A stretch of 64,000 bases of DNA from Sulfurimonas paralvinellae (GTDB lineage: Bacteria > Campylobacterota > Campylobacteria > Campylobacterales > Sulfurimonadaceae): contig NZ_CP041406.1 in assembly GCF_014905135.1 (NCBI RefSeq), forward strand, positions 558,001-622,000, given 5' to 3'. Below the pieces are notes generated by a model that worked only from the letters and a program-made list of their open reading frames with translations, was not told the DNA's origin and searched no databases. Every line of letters starts with the position of its first letter. The first letter of the stretch is position 1. This document shows positions 1 through 10,151 of this stretch, piece after piece. The position numbers and the translations under genes were made by a program.

Positions 1-645
<645 letters not shown>

Positions 646-890
646 TTTTTTATGTTCTTACGAACGCTGTTGCTTCACTACCTTATTTAGTGTACGAATA
701 GATTACACAAATAAGAAGAATCTTGAAACAAGTTCTTTAGTATGTTGACTTTTACCCCACTTATGCTTTAGCAACGGGGGTATCGCGGTTTAGCCGCAGA
801 ACGATTGATATTTAATGAGTTACTTCAACTCTTATGATCCTTCAAGGTCAAATATAAGTTCATTACTCCAATGAATTTATACTTGATCTT
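646..890 (+). other. 23S-5S internal transcribed spacer
   Basis: This is about 245 bases between the two rRNA genes. I find no tRNA cloverleaf in it. It contains small hairpins, for example ttcatt/aatgaa at about 859-875. Bases just before the 5S (ttgatc, about 883-888) can pair with gatcaa just after it (about 1012-1017), as expected for an rRNA processing stem. No protein gene is supported. Confidence 0.6.
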
Positions 891-1010
891 GTCTAGGTGG
901 CTATAGAGAGAGGGAAACGCCTGGTCCCATTCCGAACCCAGAAGCTAAGCCTCTCATCGCTGATAATACTGCATCTTTCAGGTGTGGGAATGTAGGTCGC
1001 TGCCTAGTTC
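891..1010 (+). rRNA. rrf: 5S ribosomal RNA
   Basis: About 120 bases carry the 5S hallmarks: the block ggtcccattccgaaccc and the downstream gaagctaagcctctc, and complementary ends (ctagg near 893 and cctag near 1003) that form helix I. It follows the 23S in the usual rrn order. The ends are estimated from helix I and could shift by one or two bases. Confidence 0.93.
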
Positions 1011-1062
1011 GGATCAAATTTTTCTACTTTTTTATACTTTTCTTCATCATCTTTTTTTTCAA
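1011..1062 (+). terminator. T-rich tract after the rRNA operon
   Basis: Directly after 5S helix I comes a run of T-tracts (attttt at 1018, ctttttt at 1027, cttttttttc at 1051). This is the likely place for rRNA transcription to end. No separate strong hairpin is visible, so the terminator call is weak. Confidence 0.35.
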
Positions 1063-1100
1063 AGAATTATGTGTTATTATTTTAATAAACAAGGTCCTTT

Positions 1101-1781
1101 ATGCATAATGTCAATCCTCAAATACCTCAAGGCTGGAAAGATATTCTTCAAAATGAATTTTCAAAACACTATTTTATTGTTTTAAAACAATTTTTACTTG
1201 ATGAAAAATCTAAATACACTATATATCCGGAAAATAAAAATATTTTCAATGCCTATAACTCTATGGATTTTCATGATGTAAAGGTTGTTATTTTAGGTCA
1301 AGACCCTTATCATGGGACAGGGCAGGCACATGGGCTCTCTTTTTCAGTTAAAGACGGCGTTGCTTATCCTCCTTCATTAAAAAATATATTTACAGAGTTG
1401 GCAGATGACACAGGATGTTCATATCCAAGTAGTGGAAATTTGTCTAAGTGGGCAAAGCAGGGTGTTTTATTGCTCAATGCAGTTTTGACAGTGCGTGCAG
1501 GAGAAGCGAACTCTCATCGCTGTATGGGATGGGAACATTTTACAGATGCTACGATTCAAGCCATCAGTGAGAAGTTAGAGAATGTTGTTTTTATACTTTG
1601 GGGAAAACCTGCACAGATGAAAGAGAAGCTCATTGATACTTCCAAGCACCTTGTTCTAAAAGCTCCACATCCTTCACCTCTTTCATCATATAGGGGTTTC
1701 TTTGGATCAAAACCTTTTTCTAAAACCAATGAGTATTTAACAGCTCGCGGTAAAGAGCCTATAGATTGGTGTTTAGAGTGA
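1101..1781 (+). CDS. ung: Uracil-DNA glycosylase (family 1)
   Basis: This enzyme removes uracil from DNA as the first step of base-excision repair in the cytoplasm. The 226-residue protein has the family-1 water-activating motif GQDPYHG at residues 66-72 (catalytic Asp about 68). It also has the C-terminal DNA-intercalation motif HPSPLSSYRGFFG at about 190-202. Length matches the E. coli enzyme. The ATG at 1101 gives the N-terminus usual for the family. A TATTAT at 1075-1080 could be its -10 element. It converges with the phosphatase-family gene at 1798, with only 16 bases between. Confidence 0.97.
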   Translation: MHNVNPQIPQGWKDILQNEFSKHYFIVLKQFLLDEKSKYTIYPENKNIFNAYNSMDFHDVKVVILGQDPYHGTGQAHGLSFSVKDGVAYPPSLKNIFTELADDTGCSYPSSGNLSKWAKQGVLLLNAVLTVRAGEANSHRCMGWEHFTDATIQAISEKLENVVFILWGKPAQMKEKLIDTSKHLVLKAPHPSPLSSYRGFFGSKPFSKTNEYLTARGKEPIDWCLE

Positions 1782-1797
1782 TAAACTTTTAAAAAGT

Positions 1798-2802
1798 CTA
1801 ATATATAAACTCTGCAATTACCGGAAGATGATCTGAATAACCGCGTCCATAATGTTTTCGTGGTTTTCTCCATGACATCTGCCATCTGTAAAGAGATTTT
1901 CCTTTATAAAGGTAGGGTTTATTTAAAGTATGGATGGAACCGCATTTGTAGTCGATACCTTGGTTGTCAAGTAGTGCTTTTGTTACTAGAATATTATCAA
2001 GCGCTTCTTTTTTACCTCTATAGATATAGCTAAAGCGTTTTGCTTTGTCTGGCTCATCATACCAGAGATTGTAAAAGTCTCCATCTTCTATTTTTGCTTC
2101 TTTGGCTTGCATTTTATAGTTGATTGTTCCTAAAATATGATTTATCCCTGTTATTCCACCTGTATCATTGTGTTTTCGTTTGCGTTTAAAGAGTTTGTAT
2201 TCTTCATAATCGGAGTTAAAATCACCAAGTGCGATGATATTTTTCTCTTTACCTAATTCTTCAACACGTTTACGGAGTTTTTTGGCAGAAACTACACGCA
2301 TACTTTCCGGTCCGGCTTTACTTTTCCAGTGATTAACGAGCAGGTAAAGATCTTCACCATTTATTTTAAATTTTGCTTCCAAAATATTTCTGTATCTGTA
2401 AGACTGTTGCACAGCTATTTCAGTTGTGTATACAAAAGGAATTTTACTGAGTATGGCCACTTTTATAATTGTGCCTTTGAGGTTGGCAATTTTGTAGTAT
2501 TGATAATAAAGTCCCATTCTTTTAAGAGTGTAGCGCAGGTCTTTGAGTGCCTGAAGTGATTCGATCTCCTGCAGTCCAATGATGTCTGCATCAATATCTT
2601 TAATGACCTTTGCAGTGTTGTGGAGTTTTATCTTATATGTCCTTTCATTCCAATTTGATTTTGTGAAGGGGATATACTCCGAGTACTCATGGCCGCTGCG
2701 CTTGAGGTCAAAAAGGTTTTCTACATTATAAGTGGCTATTTTTATCATATTTTCTCCAAAGAGTAATGCACTCAGTAAAAGTAAAAAAGTGAGAATTTTC
2801 AC
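1798..2802 (-). CDS. Endonuclease/exonuclease/phosphatase family protein, exported
   Basis: The 334-residue protein starts with a GTG at 2802 and a hydrophobic N-terminus (ILTFLLLLSALLFG) that looks like a signal peptide. The body has EEP-superfamily motifs: TYNVENLF near residue 25, GLQEIE near 75, NHWKSK near 160, LGDFNSD near 190 and the terminal SDHLPV near 325. Together these form the metal and catalytic site of DNase I-like phosphodiesterases. The substrate is not evident; it may be a periplasmic or secreted nuclease or a lipid/sugar phosphatase. The start overlaps the stop of the upstream M3 peptidase gene by one base, so the two are probably co-transcribed. Confidence 0.88.
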   Translation of the reverse strand: MKILTFLLLLSALLFGENMIKIATYNVENLFDLKRSGHEYSEYIPFTKSNWNERTYKIKLHNTAKVIKDIDADIIGLQEIESLQALKDLRYTLKRMGLYYQYYKIANLKGTIIKVAILSKIPFVYTTEIAVQQSYRYRNILEAKFKINGEDLYLLVNHWKSKAGPESMRVVSAKKLRKRVEELGKEKNIIALGDFNSDYEEYKLFKRKRKHNDTGGITGINHILGTINYKMQAKEAKIEDGDFYNLWYDEPDKAKRFSYIYRGKKEALDNILVTKALLDNQGIDYKCGSIHTLNKPYLYKGKSLYRWQMSWRKPRKHYGRGYSDHLPVIAEFIY

Positions 2803-4754
2803 TATTTAATTCCACTCAGTCTTAGAAGCTGACGAGTATTTGCCTCTCTGCCCATCAGTTCAAGGTAAAGATCCTGCATACTTTTTGCTCCACCGTTATG
2901 GAGAATGATATCAAGATACTTTTGAGCTGTTTGTGAGTTAAAAATACCTTCATCTACTACGGCATAGAACGTATCCGCACTGAGGACTTCTGCCCATTTG
3001 TAACTGTAGTAACCCGCTGCATAACCGCCTGCAAAGATGTGGGCAAAGCCGTTTTGAAATTTATTGTATTTCGGCGGCTTGATGAGTGCTGTTTTTTCTC
3101 TGATGGCATCAAGCAGATCTTGAACTTGCTCTCCTTGATAAGTTTGCATATGCAGTTTAAAATCAAAGAGTGAGAACTCTAACTGTCTTAACATTCCCAT
3201 AGCTGAGAGGAAGTTTTTACTTTTGACAAGTTTTTCTATCATTTTATCTGGGAGTATTTCTCCTGTTTTGTAGTGCTTTGCAAAGAGTTTAAGCACTTTT
3301 GGCTCGTAGGCGAAATTTTCTAAAAATTGTGAAGGGTACTCTACGGCATCCCATTCGACACCGTTAACACCGCTGACTTCATTTTCTTTCACTTCACTTA
3401 AAATATGATGAATGGTATGTCCCGTCTCATGAAAGAGTGTTACAACATCGTCATGACGCAATAGTGATGGCTGTGAGTTGCTTGATGGCGGAAAATTACA
3501 AACTACAAAAGCAGATGCGAGTTGTTCTCTGCCCTGTGTATCTGTTGAGTGAGATTGCCAGTTGTGCATCCATGCTCCGCCGCGTTTTGACTCTCTTGCT
3601 TCGAGATCAAAATAGACTCTGGCTTTGAGTTTTTCATGCTCATAAACATCATAGGCATAGGCTTTTTCATGCCAGAGTGTTTCATCGACTTCTTTGAAAG
3701 TAATACCAAAAAGTTTTTCTAAAAAATCAAACATGCCGTTGACGACACTTTTTTGCTCGAAGTAGGGACGGTACTCCTCTTCATTGATGGCATACTGCTC
3801 TTTTTTGAGAATCTCACTGTAAAAGGCCACATCATGGCTTGCAAGATCAAACGGTGCAATTTTTTGCAGCTGCGTGAGCTCATTTTTTGCCTGTTCAATG
3901 GAGTTGTCTAAGAGAGATTCTAAAAAGTTTACAACAGTTGTTGTATCTTTTGCCATTTTAGATGCGAGGGAGTACTCGGCATAGTTGTTAAAACCTAAGA
4001 GTTTGCTCATCTCTTCACGCAGGGCTAAAAGTTCATCGATAATGGCTGCATTTTGAGGTGCTCTGCTTGTGTAGGCACGGTAGAACTCTTCTCGGATTTC
4101 TCTATTTGGACCGTAGGTCATGTAAGCGATGTACGAGGGCATCTGCAGGGTGAATTTGTATTTTACTTTGCCGTCTTCATCTGTGAATTTTGCAGACTCT
4201 TTTTCACTCTCAGGCAGACCCGCTACATCCTTTTCATCTGTGATGATTTTTTCGTAAGCGTTGGTTGCATCGAGAAGGTTTTGCGAGAAGTTGTTTGCAA
4301 GTTCGCTCTTTTTAATGTTGATCTCTTGCAGTCTTGCTTTTGTTTTTTCATTGAGGTGAGCACCACTGAGCTCAAAGTTTTGAATGTTGAGTGTGAGCAC
4401 TCTTTTTTGTTCATAGTTGAGCGTATCGGCTTCATTTTTTTGAATCTCTTTAAAGGTATTATAGATAGCTAAGTTTTGTGAGAGTTGTGTCGAATACTCG
4501 GTAATGATAGGCAGTGCTTCTGTATAGACTTTTTGTGTCTCTTGGGAGTTGTTTACCGCATTGAGATGTGAGAGCGGTGTGAAGAAGTGTTCTAGCTCTT
4601 CTTCCATCAGCTCTATGGGTTTTACAAAGTTTTGAAATGTTTTATGCTCCTGCGTGAGGAGTTTATCCACCTGCGTGAGATTGTTTTTAGTTTTTGATTT
4701 CAGATCATCTATGAAAGTTTCTAAGTTACAGTGGAAAGATAAAAATTTGCTCAT
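2802..4754 (-). CDS. M3 family metallopeptidase (oligopeptidase A type)
   Basis: This is a cytoplasmic zinc oligopeptidase that degrades short peptides, including cleaved signal peptides in characterised relatives. The 650-residue protein has the thermolysin-like zinc motif HETGH at about residue 441, in the M3-typical context LFHETGHTIHH. Downstream is the FLENFAYEP region, which holds the third zinc ligand and helix. Length fits oligopeptidase A (about 680). The first ~130 residues are helical and acidic, as usual. No signal peptide is present. The gene for the exported EEP-family protein follows with a one-base overlap. Confidence 0.93.
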   Translation of the reverse strand: MSKFLSFHCNLETFIDDLKSKTKNNLTQVDKLLTQEHKTFQNFVKPIELMEEELEHFFTPLSHLNAVNNSQETQKVYTEALPIITEYSTQLSQNLAIYNTFKEIQKNEADTLNYEQKRVLTLNIQNFELSGAHLNEKTKARLQEINIKKSELANNFSQNLLDATNAYEKIITDEKDVAGLPESEKESAKFTDEDGKVKYKFTLQMPSYIAYMTYGPNREIREEFYRAYTSRAPQNAAIIDELLALREEMSKLLGFNNYAEYSLASKMAKDTTTVVNFLESLLDNSIEQAKNELTQLQKIAPFDLASHDVAFYSEILKKEQYAINEEEYRPYFEQKSVVNGMFDFLEKLFGITFKEVDETLWHEKAYAYDVYEHEKLKARVYFDLEARESKRGGAWMHNWQSHSTDTQGREQLASAFVVCNFPPSSNSQPSLLRHDDVVTLFHETGHTIHHILSEVKENEVSGVNGVEWDAVEYPSQFLENFAYEPKVLKLFAKHYKTGEILPDKMIEKLVKSKNFLSAMGMLRQLEFSLFDFKLHMQTYQGEQVQDLLDAIREKTALIKPPKYNKFQNGFAHIFAGGYAAGYYSYKWAEVLSADTFYAVVDEGIFNSQTAQKYLDIILHNGGAKSMQDLYLELMGREANTRQLLRLSGIK

Positions 4755-4836
4755 TATAGTTACAGCCTTTTTGGTGTAATTATAGCATTTATATAAGGTA
4801 AAAGTTTAATGGATGAGAAGTTGTTTGTATAAGGAG

Positions 4837-4870
4837 TATCAAGCAGCGGCTAAAGCCAAACTGCTTGATA
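4837..4870. other. Perfect two-tier inverted repeat downstream of the porin gene
   Basis: Arms tatcaagcag (4837-4846) and ctgcttgata (4861-4870) are exact reverse complements, with an inner ggc-taaa-gcc mini-stem in the loop. It lies 42 bases after the porin stop on the minus strand and upstream of the M3 peptidase start. No T-run follows on either strand, so a simple Rho-independent terminator is doubtful. It may be a 3'-end stabilising structure or a protein-binding site. Confidence 0.5.
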
Positions 4871-4911
4871 TCGGAGTTATATGAAATTTGTATTGGTAAA
4901 CTATTCAGACT

Positions 4912-6249
4912 CTATTTTGTAGAGAATTTATAGTCAAGTTGTGCCCAGAATTTCTGAGTGTCTTTAGTCCATGCGTTAACATAATCACCATTACCAAATG
5001 TACCTTGTACAGCTTTACCTTTTGAATAGTTAGCGTATTTTAAAAGACCTGTAAGACCATTCACACCTGGAATTTTATTGACATAAACAACATCAATCTC
5101 TGAACCTAAGTCATCAGTTGTTCCAGAACCACTAACAGCATTCATTTTTTTATCTGCCGTAAAGTCATGATAAACTGCTAAAAGTTTTCCGAAACCTTTT
5201 GCTTTATATCCTAAACGAACATTTGCATCAATTAAACCGCCATCTGGAGTAGAAAGAAATTTATCTGCCCAACCATTAAATTTATGCCCTGTAGCAAGAG
5301 GAGTGGTAAATGTTTTATCTTTTCCACTTGTATCATTCATAGAAGTACCACTTAAAAACTCATAATTCGCACCAACTAAAATACCGGAGATATTTGCACC
5401 TAAATCTAAGTTATAGTAAGATGCATCTACTTTGACACCTTGTGTACCATTTTTATGAATTTCCATTGATGGATCTGCTTGCTGTGCATATTCTGCACGA
5501 TAGTTTAGTTTTACCGCATCCATTTTTACATTACCTGTTGCAGCAATACCATATGTATCATGAGTATTTGCAATCATATAATCATAAGCAGTAACTTTTA
5601 ATGCTGGCATTACACTATATGCAGCATGTAAAAGCACTGTATTTGTATCATATGTGTTTTCACCATATAGACCATCATTATTTGCTAAACTTTTTACTCC
5701 TTGAACACCATATACCCATGCAGCTAATACAGAAAGATTTTTAATAGAGTTGTTTGCAATAAATACAGAGTCATAAGAACGTTCTAGTTGTCTCCAACCA
5801 ACTGTACCAATGAAACGTTGGTTGTCAAGATTTACCTGACCACGACCCGCATGTAAGACAGTATCCGCAACTTTATAGTTAATTTCAGCATTTGAAATCA
5901 TAGCTTTTTCTGGATCAGCAACAGTTGCATACTCAGTTTGGCCATTTGATGTACTATTATACGTGTTAGAACCAAAATCATTCACTGAAATAATACCGAC
6001 CGATGCAGAAAGACCATCAACATCCAGAAGATCACCAGTGACTTTTAACTTCGTTCTTGCAGTATATGCATTGGCATCTTTTACATGTTGACCTGGAGAG
6101 TTATCTACATTTACATTTTCCCATCTAGGACGGATTTGTCCTTCAAGTACTAAGTTATCTAAAATGTTAATACCATCAGCAGCACTTACGCTACTAAAAG
6201 AACCCATAATTGCTGTTAAAGCAACAGCTGACATTGTAATTTTTTTCAT
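4912..6249 (-). CDS. Outer-membrane porin (campylobacterotal major porin type)
   Basis: The 445-residue precursor has a clear Sec signal peptide (MKKITMSAVALTAIMG...VSA, cleavage near residue 23). The remainder is beta-rich with alternating hydrophobic residues, few cysteines, and an aromatic C-terminal strand ending FWAQLDYKFSTK. These are the marks of a trimeric outer-membrane beta-barrel. The order LEGQIRPRWENV at the start of the mature part resembles Opr/MOMP-type porins of Sulfurimonas and Campylobacter. The start is fixed by a strong AAGGAAG ribosome-binding site. It is transcribed divergently from napA across a short region with an FNR-like box, which suggests expression linked to nitrate or low oxygen. 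The solute is unknown. Confidence 0.88.
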   Translation of the reverse strand: MKKITMSAVALTAIMGSFSSVSAADGINILDNLVLEGQIRPRWENVNVDNSPGQHVKDANAYTARTKLKVTGDLLDVDGLSASVGIISVNDFGSNTYNSTSNGQTEYATVADPEKAMISNAEINYKVADTVLHAGRGQVNLDNQRFIGTVGWRQLERSYDSVFIANNSIKNLSVLAAWVYGVQGVKSLANNDGLYGENTYDTNTVLLHAAYSVMPALKVTAYDYMIANTHDTYGIAATGNVKMDAVKLNYRAEYAQQADPSMEIHKNGTQGVKVDASYYNLDLGANISGILVGANYEFLSGTSMNDTSGKDKTFTTPLATGHKFNGWADKFLSTPDGGLIDANVRLGYKAKGFGKLLAVYHDFTADKKMNAVSGSGTTDDLGSEIDVVYVNKIPGVNGLTGLLKYANYSKGKAVQGTFGNGDYVNAWTKDTQKFWAQLDYKFSTK

Positions 6250-6339
6250 TTTCTTCCTTTTTTGTTTATAAGCTAAAGCCTATATATAATGTTAAGCTTA
6301 AAGATTTAAGCTAGACTACTTTTCAAAGGCCCTGACAAA

Positions 6340-6345
6340 ATTATA
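6340..6345 (-). promoter_or_regulatory. Predicted porin -10 element (extended)
   Basis: On the minus strand the sequence reads TGcTATAAT, an extended -10 hexamer. The start site would be near 6333, giving a leader of about 84 bases before the porin ATG. The FNR-like palindrome at 6367-6380 is then centred about 40.5 bp upstream, a normal activator position. Confidence 0.55.
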
Positions 6346-6366
6346 GCATATTTTGAAACTATAAAT

Positions 6367-6380
6367 TTGACATATATCAA
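6367..6380. promoter_or_regulatory. FNR/CRP-family binding site between porin and napA
   Basis: The 14-mer TTGAC-ATAT-ATCAA matches the FNR consensus TTGAT-N4-ATCAA with one mismatch. It lies in the 215-base gap between divergent porin and napA genes. It is centred at 6373.5, about 41 bp from the predicted start sites of both. The protein that would bind (an FNR/CRP-family regulator) is not encoded in this window. Confidence 0.65.
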
Positions 6381-6402
6381 TTATTCTTTAAGCTAATAGT
6401 GA

Positions 6403-6408
6403 TATCAT
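6403..6408 (+). promoter_or_regulatory. Predicted napA -10 element
   Basis: TATCAT at 6403-6408 would place the start near 6415. The FNR-like box is then at about -41.5, the class II activator position. There is no good -35, which fits an activator-dependent promoter. The assignment rests on this spacing. Confidence 0.5.
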
Positions 6409-6464
6409 TGTACCGTTAATGGACACCTTAACAACAAAGTTCAAAACTAATTTGAGGAGAAAAT

Positions 6465-9314
6465 ATGTCACTTTCAAGAAGAGAATTTCTTAAAAGTTCA
6501 GCGGCAGCATCGGCAGCAGCGGCGATCGGTATGAGTGTACCGGCAGAGCTCGAAGCAAATGCAGGCGCAGCTGAAAGTAATTGGAGATGGGACAAGGCAG
6601 CTTGTCGTTTCTGTGGTACGGGATGTGGAATTATGCTGGCAACTACAGGCGAAGGCGCAGATAGAAAGATTGTTGCAGTTAAAGGAGACCCGGCAGCTCC
6701 GGTTAATCGTGGTCTAAACTGTATCAAGGGGTATTTTAATGCGAAGATCATGTATGGGGCTGACCGTCTCACGCAACCGCTTCTTCGTGTAAATGATAAG
6801 GGTGAGTTTGACAAAAAAGGTAAATTTGCTCCTATTTCATGGAAACGTGCTTATGATGAAATGGAAAAACACATCAGAATCGCACTGAAAGAGAGTGGTC
6901 CTGAAGGTGTAGGTGTATTTGCATCTGGTCAATACACTATCATGGAAGGGTATGCTGCTCAAAAGATGATGAAAGCAGGTTTCAGATCAAATGCGATCGA
7001 TCCAAATGCTCGTCACTGTATGGCATCTGCGGTTGTTGGTTTCTATCAGACTTTTGGTATCGATGAGCCTTCTGGATGTTACGATGATATCGAGCTTACA
7101 GATACAATTGTAACTTGGGGTTCAAACATGGCAGAAATGCACCCGATTCTTTGGTCTCGTGTAACTGACAGAAAACTAAGTGATCCAGATCGTGTAAAAG
7201 TTGTCAATATTCAGACTTATACACACCGTACTTGTGATTTAGGTGACTTTAACATCATCTTCAGACCAAATACTGACCTTGCACTTTGGAACTACTTAGC
7301 GCGTGAGATCGTTTACAATCATCCAGAAGCTATTGATTGGGATTTCATCAAGAAAAACATCATTTTCGCAGCTGGTCCAGTAAACATTGGTTATGGTTTC
7401 AGACGTGCTGGTGAAAAATCTGTAACACCTGTAAGACCTGATGGTAGTGCCGGTAAATATGATGCTAAAGAGATGGAAATCTATAATAAAGAGATGAGTA
7501 AAGTCGTTTCAGAGCTTGAAGGTCCTGCGTTAGAGCCGTATGGCTATAAAGCTGGCGATACGATGAAAAATACTGCCGGTACTTTAAAACACTGGGAAAT
7601 CTCTTTTGAAGAGTATAAAAAATCTTTAGCTCCGTATACACTAGACTATACTGCTGAACTTTGTAAAGGTGATCCAGATGAGTCACTTGATAGCTTCAAG
7701 AAAAAACTACAGGATTTAGCAGCACTTTACATTGAAAAAGATAGAAAAATCGTTAGTTTCTGGACTATGGGTATGAATCAACATACACGTGGTACATGGG
7801 ATAATACACTTTCATATAACGTTCACTTCATGCTTAACAAACAAGCGCGTCCAGGTTCAGGTGCATTCTCACTTACTGGTCAACCTTCTGCTTGTGGTAC
7901 TGCTCGTGAAGTTGGTACATTCGCTCACCGTTTACCGGCTGACTTAATGGTTAAAAACCCTAAACACAGAGCTATCGCTGAGAAAAAATGGCATATTCCT
8001 GCTGGAACATTGAACCCTGTAGGTAATCAACACATCATGAAAATCCATAGAGATATTGAAGATGGCGTTGTTAAATTTGCATGGGTAAATGTTTGTAATG
8101 CTTACCAAGATTCTGCGAATGCAAAACACTGGGTAAAAGCGGCACGTGAGATGGACAACTTCATCGTAACATCTGACGGTTATCCTGGTATTTCTGCTAT
8201 GGTATCTGACCTTATCTTGCCATCTGCTATGATCTATGAGAAATGGGGAGCATACGGTAATGCTGAGAGACGTTCACAACACTGGAGACAACAAGTACTT
8301 CCTGTAGGAAACGCTATGAGTGATACATGGCAATGGGTTGAACTTTCAAAAAGATTTACTGTTGATGATCTATGGGGACCATATACACTTAGAAACGGTA
8401 AAAAACTTGCAGATGTTCGTCAAAAAGCATATGATATGGGTTACAAACCAGATACTACTATGTATGAAATCTTATATGCAAATGATAGAGCTAAGAAAAA
8501 CTATCCACTCGCATTGGATCAGTTCCCACAAAAAGGGTATGACAACTCTGAATGTATCGGTGATGCCAGAAATGTTGAAGGCAGTGACGGAAAAGTATTT
8601 AAAGGATACGGTTTCATGATTCACCAATACTTATGGGAAGAGTATGCTTCATTTGGTCGTGGTCACGGTCATGACTTGGCAGACTTCGTTACTTACCATA
8701 AAGTTCGTGGACTTAAATGGCCAGTTGTTAATGGTAAAGAGACTGCATGGAGATTTAACGTAAACTTTGACCCATATGCAGCGAAACATGCAAAAGAAAA
8801 CGGTAGAGGCAGTGAGTTCGCGTTCTATGGTCCACTCGCAAAAGCACTTCCACATGGAAACTTGACAGGCGTACAAGACAAAAAGAAAAAACCATTACCG
8901 GATAAAGCAAAAATCTTTGCTCGCCCATATATGGATCCACCAGAAATGCCGGATGATGAGTACAATCTATGGTTATGTACAGGACGTGTACTTGAACACT
9001 GGCACTCAGGAACTATGACTATGCGTGTACCTGAACTCTATCGTGCAGTTCCGGAAGCACTTGTCTATATGCATCCAGATGCAGCGAAAGCTAGAGGCCT
9101 CAAAGACAATGACCTATGCTGGGTTGAATCTCGTCGTGGTAGAGTAAGAGCTCGTGTTGAGACTCGTGGACGTAATAGACCTCCAAAACCATTAGTATTC
9201 GTACCATGGTTCGATGAGCGTGTATTTATCAATAAAGTGACATTGGATCAAACATGTCCTATGTCAAAACAGACAGACTTTAAAAAATGTGCTGTAAAAA
9301 TCTATAAAGCATAA
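6465..9314 (+). CDS. napA: Periplasmic nitrate reductase catalytic subunit NapA
   Basis: NapA reduces nitrate to nitrite in the periplasm using Mo-bis-MGD and one [4Fe-4S] cluster. The 949-residue precursor starts with a twin-arginine signal (SRREFLK at residues 4-10, then an Ala-rich stretch). The cluster Cys are C47, C50, C54 and C86, followed by the conserved Lys in NCIKGYF. The Mo-ligand Cys lies in RHCMASA at about residue 185. The protein is longer than E. coli NapA (828), as in Campylobacter, because of an internal insertion. A strong gaggag ribosome-binding site precedes the ATG. It heads the operon napAGHBFL-PAS-napD and is probably under the upstream FNR-like site. Confidence 0.98.
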   Translation: MSLSRREFLKSSAAASAAAAIGMSVPAELEANAGAAESNWRWDKAACRFCGTGCGIMLATTGEGADRKIVAVKGDPAAPVNRGLNCIKGYFNAKIMYGADRLTQPLLRVNDKGEFDKKGKFAPISWKRAYDEMEKHIRIALKESGPEGVGVFASGQYTIMEGYAAQKMMKAGFRSNAIDPNARHCMASAVVGFYQTFGIDEPSGCYDDIELTDTIVTWGSNMAEMHPILWSRVTDRKLSDPDRVKVVNIQTYTHRTCDLGDFNIIFRPNTDLALWNYLAREIVYNHPEAIDWDFIKKNIIFAAGPVNIGYGFRRAGEKSVTPVRPDGSAGKYDAKEMEIYNKEMSKVVSELEGPALEPYGYKAGDTMKNTAGTLKHWEISFEEYKKSLAPYTLDYTAELCKGDPDESLDSFKKKLQDLAALYIEKDRKIVSFWTMGMNQHTRGTWDNTLSYNVHFMLNKQARPGSGAFSLTGQPSACGTAREVGTFAHRLPADLMVKNPKHRAIAEKKWHIPAGTLNPVGNQHIMKIHRDIEDGVVKFAWVNVCNAYQDSANAKHWVKAAREMDNFIVTSDGYPGISAMVSDLILPSAMIYEKWGAYGNAERRSQHWRQQVLPVGNAMSDTWQWVELSKRFTVDDLWGPYTLRNGKKLADVRQKAYDMGYKPDTTMYEILYANDRAKKNYPLALDQFPQKGYDNSECIGDARNVEGSDGKVFKGYGFMIHQYLWEEYASFGRGHGHDLADFVTYHKVRGLKWPVVNGKETAWRFNVNFDPYAAKHAKENGRGSEFAFYGPLAKALPHGNLTGVQDKKKKPLPDKAKIFARPYMDPPEMPDDEYNLWLCTGRVLEHWHSGTMTMRVPELYRAVPEALVYMHPDAAKARGLKDNDLCWVESRRGRVRARVETRGRNRPPKPLVFVPWFDERVFINKVTLDQTCPMSKQTDFKKCAVKIYKA

Positions 9315-9338
9315 TTTTAAAAAGAAGGAAGCATTACT

Positions 9339-10151
9339 TTGAGCAATCATTCAAAAGCGAAAGAGCCTCTCAGCGATAGAAGAAAATTTATTCTTAATAT
9401 GGCTAAAGGTGTCGGATATGCAGCGGTAGGCGGTTTCTTATGGAGTGCCTATCTCGATGAAGCGAAAGCTTCACCGCTGATTTTGCGTCCACCTGCAGCG
9501 ATACCGGAGAAAGATTTTCTAAAGACCTGTATCAAATGTGGTTTGTGCGTTGAAGCGTGTCCTTACGATACGCTCAAGCTTGCAAAGCCGGGTGATCATA
9601 AACCAATGGGTACACCGTTCTTTACACCGAGAGATATTCCATGCTATATGTGTGAAGATATCCCCTGTGTTCCGGTATGTCCAAGCGGTGCACTTGATGA
9701 GTCAAGTGTGACTGTCAATGGTCAGCTTGATATCAATACGGCTGATATGGGACTTGCAGTAATCGATGAGAACAGCTGTATTGCTTTTTGGGGAATTCAA
9801 TGTGATGCTTGTTATAGAGCTTGTCCAATTCTGGATAAAGCGATAACAATAGAATACGACCAAAATAAAAGAACGGGAAAACATGCCTTTTTGAAACCGG
9901 TAGTACATGCTGATGCCTGTACCGGTTGTGGAATGTGTGAGCATGCCTGTGTTACTGAAAAACCTGCTATTTTCATCCTGCCGCGTGAGGTTGCGATGGG
10001 GAAAGCAGGAAGTCACTACATCAAAGGTTGGGACAAAAAAGATGAAGCACGGCTAAAAGATGCGCATGCTATCCATACAACGACAAAAGTAAGTAAGAAA
10101 AAAGCTGTTGATAAATTAAATGGCGGTCTAGAAGGTTTGCTCAATGAGTAA
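9339..10151 (+). CDS. napG: Ferredoxin-type quinol dehydrogenase subunit NapG
   Basis: NapG is the periplasmic iron-sulfur partner of NapH and passes electrons from menaquinol towards NapB/NapA. The 270-residue protein begins with a TTG at 9339 after an aagaagg ribosome-binding site. It has a twin-arginine-like segment (DRRKF, residues 13-17) followed by a hydrophobic stretch. Four [4Fe-4S] motifs follow: CIKCGLCVEACP near 62, CYMCEDIPCVPVCP near 104, CIAFWGIQCDACYRACP near 147 and CTGCGMCEHAC near 193. napH overlaps its 3' end by 8 bases. With no napC here, NapGH is the expected quinol route. Confidence 0.96.
   Translation: MSNHSKAKEPLSDRRKFILNMAKGVGYAAVGGFLWSAYLDEAKASPLILRPPAAIPEKDFLKTCIKCGLCVEACPYDTLKLAKPGDHKPMGTPFFTPRDIPCYMCEDIPCVPVCPSGALDESSVTVNGQLDINTADMGLAVIDENSCIAFWGIQCDACYRACPILDKAITIEYDQNKRTGKHAFLKPVVHADACTGCGMCEHACVTEKPAIFILPREVAMGKAGSHYIKGWDKKDEARLKDAHAIHTTTKVSKKKAVDKLNGGLEGLLNE

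Noticed and set aside
982-1185. A 67-codon frame beginning in the 5S rRNA
   Set aside because: It starts in the 5S gene, crosses the T-rich tract and overlaps ung in another frame; no ribosome-binding site or family match.
1783-1797. Small hairpin in the ung/phosphatase-family gap as a two-way terminator
   Set aside because: The stem is about 5 A-T pairs with little GC and no distinct T-run, too weak to call.
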